DNA of 64,000 nt from Liopterus haemorrhoidalis. Its lineage: Eukaryota > Arthropoda > Insecta > Coleoptera > Dytiscidae. A program made the translations under genes and the position numbers. The notes beneath the pieces are model-generated. The model had not been told where the DNA came from. It did no database searches and saw only the letters and a list, made by a program, of their open reading frames with translations. The DNA lies in NCBI GenBank assembly GCA_963971575.1, contig OZ020613.1, positions 51,516,250-51,580,249 of the forward strand, in the 5' to 3' direction. This document shows, one piece after another, positions 33,300 to 45,199 of this stretch (the first letter of the stretch is position 1; each line of letters opens with the position of its first letter).

Positions 33300-34585
33300 A
33301 AACTGCTTCCCAGAAAAATAATCTAACTAATAAAGTAATCCATTTATTTCAAAAACAAAAGCTATTATTATATTATTAATACTTTTTCGGTTCACATCCA
33401 TGTGCATAGTGTGTAACCGATTTAGATCAAATTTTGCACAGTTACTCTTTAGGACCCTGCGGAACCTGCGGTGCAAAAAAATAATCGGTTTTTAAATGAT
33501 GTACATGTTTTTAGGGTCTACGGATGGAAAAAAGTCGGGAAAAATCTTGCGTGCGAAACATAAAAATCGTTACGACGGCTAAACTGTAAGAGATATATCG
33601 AAAATATATATGACATACTTTTAAGTTTTAATATTACTACAAAAAAAAGTCCGGGAGAGCATATACCACACACAGGTCAATAGATAACTCACAATTATCA
33701 TTTATAAGTTTTCATTTTTGGCGAAAATTATAACGCTCAGTTTGCTGTGGAATATCGTCACCTTTAAAGAATTACGAAGAAAAATTACTTTAATCGCAAG
33801 ATTATTTACTAACGAAAAAAAGCCCTTTGACCCATGTACCTATCGTTTATAGATAGTAAAATAAATTAATCAGTTGTGCTTAGTTGAAGTAAATTTAAAA
33901 TTATGTTTTGATTATTTGTTATTTGTATATTATTGTATTGATTATATTATATTAAATACTAACATCGATACGTTCCTTCAATATTGTGTTTTATTAAACT
34001 AGATCTTTTGCTCAAATTTATTTTTGACATGCGCAATAGAATTGTCACAATAATAAACCGTTAAAAGTAAAAATATTGTTACTGCCGAATGAGTTCTGGT
34101 TACACGTTACACGTACCAATTGATGAGAGATTGTATATTTTTAAAATCCTATACAAAACTATTTTGATAAATTAAACGTTCTTAAATTAAATAACTAAAA
34201 TCGGAGGTAACATATGTTGGTATTTAACCAATCATTGAAATAATTTGAATTTTTTGATTGTGCAGCAATCATAAATTTATATAAATTTACATAAATTTAT
34301 AGTATGCTAGTATATTATATTATAGTCATGGGGCCCGTAATTATAGTTTTCATAAAAACATAAATGGTTTAGAATAAAACACAAAACTGGAAACTCCAGG
34401 AGAGGCAAGTGTCTCCCACTACCTCTTACTGCAGGCGCCCTTTGGTAGGTCTAAGAGTTGCATAAATGTGCTAAATTTGTACGCCAAGATGTTTTGCCAC
34501 ATTTTTTACAGAACAGACAGAGAAACACATGAGATATGGTATATGAGCTTCTTGGTCCAACATACGAAATCCTAAAAATTCATAT
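33300..34585 (-). mobile_element. Old, diverged family-1 copy
   Basis: The right end shows GTCTAAGAGTTGCATAAATG, ACAGAACAGACAGAG and CATACGAAATCCTAAAAATT, matching the 5' region of the helentron-like family with many changes. Blocks near 33390-33440 (CGGTTCACATCCATGTGCAT) fit the family's middle. The hairpin end is not recognised, so the left boundary is approximate. Confidence 0.5.
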
Positions 34586-35514
34586 AAACAATGACAAATA
34601 AAATTTTATGACGAAATTCTCAATGCTTTGAACACCCCTCGTATTGTAATTGATCAAACTCTGAGTTGAATTTTAAAAATCCTTGTTTGATAATTAACAG
34701 GTAATGTAATGAAGTTCATAATGTAACTATATTTTACACATTGCATCCGAAACTAAACAAGATTAACTTGATATAACTTGATAAACATAACCGATATAAA
34801 TAAAATGAGTGCGCTCGGTGTGTGTATAGGCAACACTTCATACAACCGTGTATTGAGTGTTTTGGACAAACAGGGTCAGTACAGCCGCGCCCGACCAACG
34901 TTGCTACTCCTGTTGATTAATGTAAATTGTAAAAATAACCTATGCAACAAACAGTGTTGTTATTATACACAGCGAACGGTATTCGACGCTGAATACGGAC
35001 GCGCTTTTGCTAATTGTAATGCCAATGAATACATGGATTTTCAATATTATGTGATTCTGTTTTTTTCGCTTCTTATATTCTTTCAATCACAAATAGGTTA
35101 TTTTAAATTTAAAACACTCTGCAACAGAGGCATAACTAGGATGTTGGCGCCCTAAGCAAATTATAGGGAGAATAAAAAGATATTTGAAGAGGGGCTTATG
35201 TAACGAATCAGTTAGTCCGTCCGGACAAATGACTAACTTTCACAAACCACCCGTCGCAAGAATTTCTTTAAAAGGGGCTGCAGTCGTTTTTTAAAGATTT
35301 AAAGGGTACTTTGTAGTCAACATTTTTGAGAATTCAAATAATAAAATAAAATTAGAAACCTTTATCAGCACGTAACTTTAGAAATATATTTTATGGTTCA
35401 TTGTTCAAGGAGACATTTGTTCAGAGTTATTGCTTAATAAATTTGAACACTAGCATCTTCTTGAATAATGCTTAAACCATTTTTCCTAAAAATGCTACTA
35501 GCCCTCTTATATAC
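34586..35514. other. Spacer with a 125-codon open frame of unknown origin
   Basis: The plus frame at 34778-35155 contains, from 34805, MSALGVCIGNTS. This resembles the first residues of Hsp70-family (HSPA14-like) proteins for about 12 residues, but then the similarity stops. It may be coincidence or a lone exon start. Near 35121 CAGAGGCATAACTAGGATG resembles a hAT-type end. Confidence 0.25.
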
Positions 35515-36820
35515 ACCCGTCTCTCTGAAAATGGGGTCGGAAAGTATTCGTTCTGGCTAGCGTAAACATCTAAGTTGTTGAATTGTTAGAGGCACTGTGT
35601 CGGTATTCTGGTGGTCTATCCCAGTGTTTCTCAACCTTTTCTTGCCTGGGACCCCTCGAAATTATGTAAATATTGTCTGCGGCCCCCTATACTATGGTGT
35701 ATCAAAATAATGGGAACAAGATTTTTTTCGAAAAAGCGACGTGTGAGCAAGTTGGGAAAAATTTGAACGAAAATTTATCCACAAAACTGAATGGTAGTAT
35801 TGAAATTTTCCGGAAAAATCTGGAAGTACAGGATATCAAGGACAATTTCGAATTTTTAAATGGGAACGTATGTCATATTGGATATCTTTAGATAGAGCTT
35901 TTCAACAACTTTTACTTAAACATTTTTTTAATATCTTTTACGGTTGACAAAAAACTGTGATATTTTTAAATGACGATTATATTCCCCATAATGACTTGAA
36001 AGTAAAGTATTTTTATTTACAAGTGTTCAAAGTGCCTTCCATTTTAATTTAAACACATTCGTATCCTTACTCTTGAGTTAGTCTGTAGCTCGGAGAGCAA
36101 TTAAAAAATATATAATAAAAATATTGCACTTTCAAGTCGTACCTGCTTCAAAGTACAACTTGAAAATACTTAAAGTACCTCCAATGCGAACCATTGTCAG
36201 AGAATCCCATCAACCGACATATACAATTTATTTTACCTTGATATAGTCTACTTATACTTAGTCTGTTTTTTTGGTTAAAGCGGAACTATATTTTCAAATC
36301 TAGTAATTTTTATCAATTGAATGAAACTTTTGATCATTTTGTTTAGTAAAAGCCCATTTACTCATTATAAAGTTAGCTAGTGACAACTTAAACGTTTGAA
36401 ATAGCCTGTAGTTTAAATTAATTGTCAAAATAAGTAAATTATGTATAAAAATAAATAGAATATTTATTTTATTTATGTTATGAAAGGTATATTTTTATAA
36501 ATATAAATGTAAAATATTTATAAATATGGATAAAATTTATATCTTGCAAGATTGAGTGCATTTTTATTATATTTTCATGTTTCGATCTTGTATGACTTCG
36601 CGCCCCCCCGACGAAGCCTTCACGGCCCCCGGTTGAGAAACGCTGGTCTATCCTATTATATTTATTTTAATCTTTTCATTATTTTAATATCTATATTTTT
36701 AATCTTTCAAACTTACTCTTGTAAATAGTACCTATAATATAATAAATCAAATCCATTAATTTTAAACCGTCTTACTTAACGTGTGTAAACCTTCACCTTT
36801 AAGAACTTAAGTGAACAGCC
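35515..36820 (-). repeat. Family-3 repeat, copy 3, split by a hAT
   Basis: 36646-36820 and 35515-35621 read in reverse complement match copies 1 and 2, including GGTGAAGGTTTACACACG and the GAGAGACGGGTGTATA region. The hAT at 35622-36645 interrupts it inside GGTCTATCC. At the place where copy 1 has its Harbinger insertion this copy simply reads TATTTACAAGAGTAAG. Confidence 0.75.
35622..36645. mobile_element. Non-autonomous hAT element
   Basis: CAGTGTTTCTCAACC and, inverted, CAGCGTTTCTCAACC are hAT ends. GTCTATCC is repeated exactly on both sides (35614-35621 and 36646-36653). The 1,024-bp body has a 72-codon frame (35673-35891) with no transposase similarity. Confidence 0.9.
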
Positions 36821-36825
36821 CACAT

Positions 36826-37215
36826 ATAGAAAAAATATTGAGATTTCAAAAAGCACATCGCAGGAAAAATATAAACAAATATGTATTCAACAAATTCAAA
36901 AGATTTGAAAAATATCGAAATTTTTGTGTTGAAAAATTAATTATTTTTTAAACATTTTGTGGGATATCAAAAGAAAGCTCTTCAGACGTAGATTAAGGAA
37001 TTAAAAGAAGATTTTTTTAAATTTCCTTATTTTAACACGGCTCTTGCTAAAAATGTGTTAAAAAACTCTTATCCCATAACCTTAACCCAGGTGGGTTATA
37101 AGCTAAAAAGCGGAAAAAATCAGTTATGCTCATTAATGTGAACCGGAATAGCACAATAGGAATTTTTGATTTGATTCTTATTTCTGAAGTTATCGAATCC
37201 TTTGCCACACCGTAC
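36826..37215 (+). mobile_element. Internal fragment of family 1
   Basis: TATAAACAAATATGTATTCA (36870) and ATTAATGTGAACCGGAATAG (37132) match the middle of the helentron-like family in the plus orientation, as in copy E. Neither terminus is present. Confidence 0.55.
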
Positions 37216-37552
37216 TAACAATATTTAACAGACTAACTGAAGAACTGGGTAGCTATTGCTGGGTCTTAATGCGTGCGTATCTCGTAATCCACTTGGTGAT
37301 CATTTTATCTACTTGTTAATTGGGCTTTTTTCAAAATCATGCTGTTTAAAATAGTATTGTAAACATCGTCTCACATGCTAAGTAATAACAGAAAGACGCT
37401 CATCCGTCAAAGATATATAAAATGTAAGTATGTGTTTATGCACTTGACTGTAGATGTGTGTCTACGAAAGAATGCACTCGTCAAAGCTTAGAATCCCCAT
37501 AATTTCACGCACCGGGTTTACAAAATCAAGCAAAAGACGGTCAGTAAAGGAT

Positions 37553-38007
37553 GGTTTCCAATTGACGTAGACGTAGAACGTAGAAAAAAACGTAGAACGT
37601 AGATTTTGTTGCTTTGCTTTCTTAAAAAGTGTCGAATAATTTGTATTCGCCAAATAATATGGACGACGATTTAGCAATGCTAGCAATTTTTATTGTTACT
37701 GTTATGCTAATTATTCGCAAACAATGTCGTAAACACAGAATATCTAAAGCACGCTGGTAGTTTAAGCCAATTTTGCAACCAGGACCGCCACGTTGGTATT
37801 AGCCGCCCGTGTGCAATACGTAAGTCCGATATTTCAATACCTTGAACTCATCAAATTTTGACAGCTTCTATCTAACTATATACGACATATTGAGTATGTT
37901 TTATCATTCTCTCCTATTGCCCAGACGTAAAAACGTAGACGTGAAATATAAAAATATGAATATTCTACGTGAACGTTTCTGCGTCCATCTACGTCTGATT
38001 GGAAACC
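37553..38007. mobile_element. MITE with GGTTTCCAAT ends
   Basis: GGTTTCCAATTGACGTAGA at 37553 is inverted at 37988-38007 as TCTACGTCTGATTGGAAACC. The sequence is full of CTACGT/ACGTAG words, and another inverted pair links 37934-37960 with 38030-38057 just outside the right end. No target duplication could be fixed. Confidence 0.6.
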
Positions 38008-38930
38008 GTAGCCTGCCGTTCCTATTACTTTCATATTTATATTTTCACGTAGACGTAGAATTCTACGTGGACTTCTAAAACAGGACTTCACAGGATAGGT
38101 AAAAATACCCACTTTCCCTCATCAAAGACAAAATCATCTATATCGACTACTTAGGACGTCGCGATTGACAAGTTGGAGACCACTAAATTAACCAAACTTC
38201 TCAATTAGTTAACAATCGTCGTCTTGCTGTAATTCCTTTGGATACACAATACTCAAATTGTTAGAAATATTCCTGTTAAGACAGTTGTATAATTGTAACT
38301 TTGATTAAATGATTTAGTAGAATGTTGCGTTGGTCCTCATAACGGCCCTTGGGTGCCGTTAAAACTCGCGATAAATTGCAAACTTCAGTCCGTAACGGTC
38401 ATACACTCTGAACTGAACCACTGTTACCACCACACTCAAACACCCCCTATACACACACAAACATACCTAGTTGTTACTAATTAAATACATGCATAAGAAA
38501 CTCATATAACATGAACAGTTCATCCTGACTACATCCTCTGCTCTTTATTAAATTCAGACAGAGGGATGAATGTCTGAATACTCAGGATATACGGATACTA
38601 CATTGTAAACTCTAAATTAACTTTGAATAGCAATGTTGCAATATTATTTTTAAAATATGGTTTGTTTAACGAATTATTAAACTAAATACAAAGGAATTTA
38701 AAGATTCAGTTGCAAATTCTAACGAGTTCAATTTACCCCTACAAAAGAAGATATTTGTAGTTCTGAAGATTCTAAAACAAGATTTTAAGATAACTTAGGT
38801 TATATCTAAGTGAGCGCATTCACGAAATAGGGTAGAAAAATTGACAAATCTTCTAATATATAAAGCGCAAAGTAGTAACGATTTGTTGTGTGTGGTGTTG
38901 TGTGTTATGCTTCGTGTCATGTCACAAGTA
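38008..38930. other. Spacer before the second mariner
   Basis: No gene or repeat recognised apart from the inverted TCACGTAGACGTAG piece at its left edge. Confidence 0.45.
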
Positions 38931-39757
38931 TCAGGTCGTGAAGGATGAAATTTGTAGTTAATAACATTGCAAACTTTAACAGGTTATTATTTGACATTGG
39001 CTTAATATTTTACCGTTCTGTTTTTTATGTTGGAAAGTTACACATCTCGCCTGTTAAAAAATGCTCAAAAATTACAAAAACTTTTTTTTTAAATTAATTT
39101 TGTTGAAAATGGCACGGGTGGAAATTCCCACTATTATGAAGTATGAGTTCTTATGTGGAACTACGGCATCACAGACCGCGCGAAACATTAATAGTGTATT
39201 TGGCTCTAGTGTTACTACGCAGCAGATAATATCAAATTGGTTCGCCAAATTTCGTACAAGTAACTTAAAAAAAAAAAAAAAAACTGGTTCATCGATCACA
39301 GCAGAAATATACTGTAAACAACTGGACGAAATGATGCAAAATACAGCCTAGATTGGTCAACAGATCTACTACTATCTTATTGCATGATAACGCTAGACCA
39401 CACAATGCACAAATGACTGTGGCAAAACTACAGGAATTGGAGTTGGAACATCTTCATCATCCTTCATACTCACCAGACCTAGCCCCCACTGACTACCACT
39501 TCTTTCGCAATTTGGACAACTTTTTAATAAGAAAACAGTTTAATTTCGATAATGCTGTAAAACTGGCCTTCCAGGAATTCATTGACTCTCGTCCGCCAGG
39601 GTTTTATACCACCGGCCTGAACAACCTGCCGCTTAAATGGTAAAAGTGTATAGACAATATGGGTGCATACTTTGATGAATAAAATAATTCCTTATATTTG
39701 TAAGTTATCAACTAACTTTGCCTTTTTTTTCTACAAATTTCTTCCTTGACGACCTAA
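38931..39757 (+). mobile_element. Internally deleted mariner (mori-like)
   Basis: Inverted ends TCAGGTCGTGAAGGATGAAA and TTAGGTCGTCAAGGAAGAAA extend to about 27 bp. TA flanks both sides (38929-38930 and 39758-39759). At 827 bp it has lost roughly a third of a normal element. Confidence 0.9.
39109..39643 (+). pseudogene. Mariner transposase with central deletion
   Basis: From the ATG at 39109 the protein begins MARVEIPTIMKYEFLCGTTA and contains the helix-turn-helix region SQTARNINSVFGSSVTTQQI and ISNWFAKFRTSN. An A15-type run near 39268 and a large deletion follow, removing the first catalytic Asp block. After a stop at 39349 the frame at 39353-39643 carries ILLHDNARPHNAQMTVAKLQ (second Asp) and HPSYSPDLAPTDYHFFRNLD (third Asp) down to GLNNLPLKW. 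The last residues before the stop are close to the family end. Similar proteins are common in insects and in the SETMAR transposase part. It cannot be active. Confidence 0.9.
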
Positions 39758-39823
39758 TAAAACAATTGTAATCTCAATGTTTCATAATTAATTATTTTAT
39801 TAAGATAAATTTAAAATTAAAAA

Positions 39824-41277
39824 TTGATGTGAAGTGTGAATTTTCAAACATTTCAGGGTTATGTAGGTATTTTATAAGTGTAAGAACCAACATAACACTG
39901 GATATCTTAGTAGATATTTGTTCTATTAACAATATGTTATTTGATTTATAAGTATTTCATTACTATAAATGATTATTCCTCTTTGATACTGTTGGAATAT
40001 GCTTTTTTTTGAGTTAAATAAAACTCATACATAGGCTTTAAACATCTTTATTCAACCATAGCCAGAAAAGGACTACTTCAGCATAAGTATTTCATCTTAT
40101 ATGAAGGCTTGACGCCTTGATGTTACCGGATTATTATGCAGCCTCAGCCTAAAATTTATGTTTGTATATTAGAACAATAGTAGCTTTATATTTTGGTTTT
40201 ATTGACGACTTTAATTACTTGAAAGAATGAAATCTCGACAGATACCTTAAAAACAAAAACCTAAGGTTATTCAAACAATAGGTTGATAAACAATGTATAA
40301 TAATAGTATAATAAAATACCTGAACACTACACACACTACTCTCTACAGTGTAGAGTGTAGCGTGGTGTTCAAAATTCAGTCCTCAGCTGTTCAAATTTTT
40401 TTATTATATTTTTAATTTCAAAGAAAGACACACACTATCTTAGCCATAAATAACATCATTATCCATCATTTAGTCATAGATTAAAAAAATAATTAATTTT
40501 GTCAAAAACACAAAAACTGCAATATTTTTCAACATGCAATCGGATCAAAAATTCTTCTCGTACGTTTCTGGCTCAGATCAATATACATTACCTATAATTT
40601 TTTCAGATTTTTAGTTTAACCCCTTTGAGTAAAAGGGGACGGGACAAGAACTTTTTAGAACTAAAATCGAGTTAAAAATATTTTTTTTAAAACTACTTTT
40701 CGTTCCTTAATCTACTTTGTAAAAGCTTTCTTTTGATACCACACAATAAATTTATAAAAAAAAAACAAAAATTATCGACACAAAAAAATTGACATTTTTC
40801 TAATAACTAATCTGATTAAAAATTCCTGTTGGACTATTCCAGTTTCCATCAATATTCATTATGGAGATTTATTTCAGATTTTTATATCAACTCCTAGTGT
40901 GGAGGACAAAAAAATTTTGACATATTTTTGGCAAAAATCCCATAAAAGATTATTCAAATATAAAAATTTGCTCGTTGCTCCACGCTTTAAGATGTTTCAT
41001 ATGGAATGCCACTCAAAATTTAAAAAAAAATATTTATATATATATATTTTTAATTATTTTTTTATTAAATACAAAATTGTTTATATTTATCTCGGGATGT
41101 ATTTTTTTAAACTCTCAGTATTTTTTCTATATGTGTGTCAAAGCGCTGTATAATCATACCAAATTTCAACTTTCTATGTTAAGCCGTTTGTCTACAATTT
41201 CAACAGTACAGACAGACAGACACATGAGTGATATAATAAGGGTTTTTTGGTGGTCATACCTACAAAACCCTAAAAAT
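39824..41277 (-). mobile_element. Helentron-like element (family 1), long copy D
   Basis: Hairpin end TTGATGTGAAGTGTGAATTT then CAGGGTTATGTAGG at 39824-39870; other end TACCTACAAAACCCTAAAAA at 41258-41277, next to a short CAGACAGACA tract. It is about 1.45 kb and matches copy E over most of its length in inverted orientation, including a block around 40490-40640. It has an extra 39880-40480 section absent from copies A and B. Confidence 0.65.
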
Positions 41278-41611
41278 GGAGTCAATAACTTTTTATTATT
41301 TTTATTTATTTATAATAAGTAAAATTTTATAATTCAAATCGATTTTTTCTATTTTTTTTTTTTTTTTTATGTAACGATATAAAATGTTTATATGGTTCAG
41401 AATTCAGAAAAAATACGATATGGAATGGATCAAAAAAACATGTATAATATAATTTTAAAAAAATATATAACTTTGTGCTCTAGCTTGAGAACTACTGGTT
41501 TAAAAATATAATTGCTTCTATAAGCAGATGTCCCCTTTAGTCTCCTACAACTTTGTTATTTAGTATTCTTTGTATCTCTAATATAAATAATGGTAGTATC
41601 CCGTTTCGCTG
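41278..41611. other. Spacer with a hAT right end
   Basis: CTCTAGCTTGAGAACTACTGG near 41473-41493 is a typical hAT right terminus; no left partner is visible. No gene. Confidence 0.4.
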
Positions 41612-41614
41612 TTA

Positions 41615-42134
41615 AGTCCGTTCTACATTATACTTTTTTCAATAATTTTTTTAATACTATCCAACTCTGACGTCATATCAACTTTTGATACTACAGATTA
41701 TAGTGGGGGAAAAAATAAGAGACAACGATACCTTCCATCTTTTATTACTTTGTGCTGCTCTTCACTGCCAACTTAAAAAATTCTAGGTATAGGTGACAGA
41801 CAACAGTTTGGTTATAGAACCAATTCTAGTAACCAATTTATAAATATTGTTTAATTGTGCTAAGTTTATATTTAATTATATGTTCTAAATAAACTTCTTA
41901 TCAACTTAATAAACTTCTAAAAGATAAGTTGTAAACAAAAACTAAAAAGTTAGAAGTTGGTACGATTGCAAAGTCATCCAAAAATTTGACCGGAGGTAGT
42001 TTTGAAAATAGTGTAGTTTGTAGTATAGCATCGAAAGTTGGAAGGAAGAATTGTGTTTCACATTATACTTTTTACGTCAGTACTACGCAAAAAATATGTA
42101 GTGATTCACAAAAAAGTATAATGTAAAAAAGACT
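41615..42134. mobile_element. MITE with AGTC ends and TTA duplication
   Basis: AGTCCGTTCTACATTATACT and, inverted, AGTCTTTTTTACATTATACT continue with six T, giving 25-bp ends. TTA abuts each side (41612-41614 and 42135-42137). The TWA duplication and AGTC start are shared with the element at 24476-24926, so both may be driven by the same type of PIF/Harbinger transposase. Confidence 0.7.
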
Positions 42135-42137
42135 TTA

Positions 42138-42696
42138 CGCCTTGTAAACAAAGAAAAGTATGTTGTTCAACTGTTAAATTATAAATAAAAAATCTATACC
42201 AACCCTAAAAAACCTAATACCCTAAATCCACTGAGACAAAAATGTTGAAAAACCCATAATTCCCTTATAAATTAATTGTGTTGTGTTAATCAATAGTGTC
42301 TGGTTAGAAAAAAACCACTAATCCAACCGTGATCCCAGATTGTCTGTGAGCAATTGTTTCAGAAGTTACCCAGGCATTGCACACGAAATTTAGTAGCTAC
42401 ATTTCACAAAAAAAAGTATATACCCACGGCAATTTGACAAACAAATATCACTTTTTTAAATGAAATATAGCCAACAACCCTTCTGCTGAAGTATAATTGC
42501 TAAACATATTTCTCTTATAAAAACAGGGCGTATAATGAAACGCTTATGGGGACACAGAAAAAGGGCAATTTTTATATATAAAATACAATTTAATGATAAA
42601 TATATTTTAAAATACAAGCAGCTAATTAATCTTAATTGAGAAAAGGGCGTATTGTAGTTCAGATCACGTGATCTAACACCCTCTTAGCGAGCACGT
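42138..42696. other. Spacer without recognised gene
   Basis: AT-rich, with several scattered GTATAAT/ATTATAC words like those of the neighbouring MITE. Nothing else supported. Confidence 0.4.
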
Positions 42697-43165
42697 GATA
42701 TGTTACTTTAAATCGTACCATTTCTTATCAACTAGGTAGCGAGCCTGTGATATAATATACAATCTGATCTCAAACTGAAGTGAGATTCCTGACTAAAGGA
42801 GTTCGGGTACTAGACATGAGTTTATCCAGGGGTTCATCATTATGATATGTGAATTAAATGATATGTATTAATAAATTAGTACCTAGCAATCGACTGATCA
42901 AGCATCGTGTAGTTATCTGATCACTTAAGTTATTTAAGGTGAAGGTTTACACACGTTAAGACAGTTTACAATTAACTTTAAGATTTATGTAATATTTACA
43001 AGAATAAGTTGAAGGAAATATATATAATAATTTAGATAAAATCAGTATCAAGTAAACCACCAGATATTCGATGCAGAGCTTCTAAGAACTCAACAATTTT
43101 AGTTATACTCGCGAACCGAACCGAATACTTCTCACCCTCGTCTTCAGAGAGACGAGTATATATAT
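42697..43165 (+). repeat. Family-3 repeat, copy 2 (uninterrupted)
   Basis: Matches copy 1 from GTTACTTTAAATCGTACCAT through GGTGAAGGTTTACACACG and on past the position of the Harbinger insertion, which is absent here (ATATTTACAAGAATAAG). It ends near a GAGACGAGTATATATATATA run. No coding potential recognised. Confidence 0.75.
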
Positions 43166-43739
43166 ATATAAGGGTTTTGATAGCATTTCCAGGAATGAAA
43201 GTCGAAAATTGAAAGAGTATTTCAGTGTTCAAAATTATTAGGCAATAACTTTGAAAAAAGTTATTTTGAACAATAAAATGTATAAAATAATTTTGAAGTT
43301 ACGTTTTGTAATTTATGGCTTCTATTTTTCAATTATCTAAATTCTAAAATATTTTAACTGTAATGAGCCCTTTAAAATCTCTAAAAATACTAACAGTTCC
43401 CAAAATGAAATTCTCAACACGCAGGTATAACCATTATACCATTATATACCATTTATACCAGTATACCATTAGGCTGAGTTTATGGTTCTGTTAATAATAG
43501 TTGCCAGGACCGTAATAATTACTTAAAATAAACGTGTTTTCTTATATGCTATTTAGAATGAACTGTATATACTCACAGGACATTCCTTCACATTTTTATC
43601 AGGCTTAGGACTGACTTTATTTGACTTATAAATATAGGCAAGTTTAAAAATCGTTTTGTTTTAAAGTCTTTATAATAAATACTTCAAATTTGCACAAACA
43701 AAAATTATCATTTTTTTTGCACAAAAATAAATCCTAGCA
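43166..43739. other. Spacer without recognised gene
   Basis: Short repeats of ATACCATTATACC near 43424-43470; otherwise featureless AT-rich DNA. Confidence 0.45.
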
Positions 43740-44260
43740 ACTTCAAAGAATTATACATAGGCTAACTTTGTATGGAAATTCTATTCCGTCTTCTTCCAAC
43801 TTTAATATTAAAAAATGCACAGCCGGCACTATATTTTTCGGATAAAAGTCGTATATTTTATTTATTATTGTTTTAGTCATAAAACTATCTATTTTCTTGA
43901 AAACTTGTAAATCGGGTTGTTTTCGCTGCTGATTTTTGCCACGAACAATGATACGTTGAATTGTTCTGTACGGAACACTAGTTAATTCCGCAGTTAAAAG
44001 TAAAAGTTTGTCATTACCTTCCGAAACTTTTTATAAACGTTCAGTATCAGAACTTTGCAATCTTCTGAAAAATTACATATTTCTTTAGTAGCCACGTCCA
44101 CATTTTCGCATTCCACGTCAACGTCCACAGTTTCGCACTCCAAATCACCTTGTACAGATTCACTATTTTCACTACCGAAATTAGGAATTTCTTGGAAACC
44201 AAATGGTCGTCAAAGAGCCATGTTGTTAATGTATGCACGATATGAACGTTGAAAATTAAC
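43740..44260 (-). pseudogene. Transposase-like N-terminal fragment
   Basis: On the minus strand, in broken frames, VSEGNDKLLLLTAELTSVPY and RTIQRIIVRGKNQQRK (about 44025-43910) look like a helix-turn-helix DNA-binding region. DSFMTKTIINKIYDFYPKNI and LEEDGIEFPYKVS follow (about 43875-43760), which resembles insect transposase-like proteins with an IYDFY motif. No catalytic core is visible. Frameshifts are present. The superfamily is uncertain. Confidence 0.5.
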
Positions 44261-45199
44261 TAACAAACAAGTATAACAACACCTAAAATTTAGAAAAAAT
44301 AGGATTATTAATCTGGAAAATATCCTTAATGATTTTTAAGAAACTTCAATTGAACTAGTGTTAACATCTATTCGATTTAGATTTAAAATTTCCTTAATAC
44401 CTCTTATATTCCTTTTACAGCAACAAGTCTTAGGATTACTGCCATAAACCCATTACCGAATTGTTAAGCTTCTTAACAAGAGGGACCATTTCATTTTGGA
44501 AATACACTTTTAAACAAAAGTTTTTGTGGTCATTTACCTGGTGCGGAGAGGTCGACTGTAATTTTTAATCCCGAAAGGGGGTCACGAGCTCTAAAAGTTT
44601 AAGAACCACTGGACTATACTACCTAACTATCCTAATTTTCATGTAATTGAGTTTACACTACCACCTGAACACCGATTTAACCTCATAATTTATATTGACA
44701 ATTGATGGACGTCTGTAATCCATGTAAATATATAAAGCTCGAGCTGACTGATCGGGAATATTCAATAATAAACTTAAATATTTGATAAATGTGGTCGATA
44801 GACGGGATTTTTAACTGCAGAATAGCGAAGTGCGTGAATTATAGATTTGCATTAATAATTGATACTGATTTTGTTTAAATATTAAATAGTGGAATATAAA
44901 ATGTTCTAGTTAGGTTACATTGGTTGGTTAAAAATTTCCATGATAAGCAGATTTGTTATTGTTATTAGCTACCATATTGCAAAGCTTTAAATAAAAATTC
45001 TTACTTTGTTCTTCTTTTAATTTTATGTTTCAGAATTTGAACTATTTAAAGAATTTTAATTATAAAAAGTTTTAAAATGGTAAAAGTTTTATTTCTTGTT
45101 TTGGAAAATTGTGAATTGAAAATACAGTCATCGATTAATAACAGATACCGAAAATGAAAAAAATATACTGTTCGTTCCATACTGTGGTTAAAACTCGGT
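44261..45199. other. Spacer with a hAT right end
   Basis: GGGGGTCACGAGCTC followed by AAAAGTTTAAGAACCACTGG near 44576-44612 is a hAT terminus without a visible partner. No gene. Confidence 0.4.
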
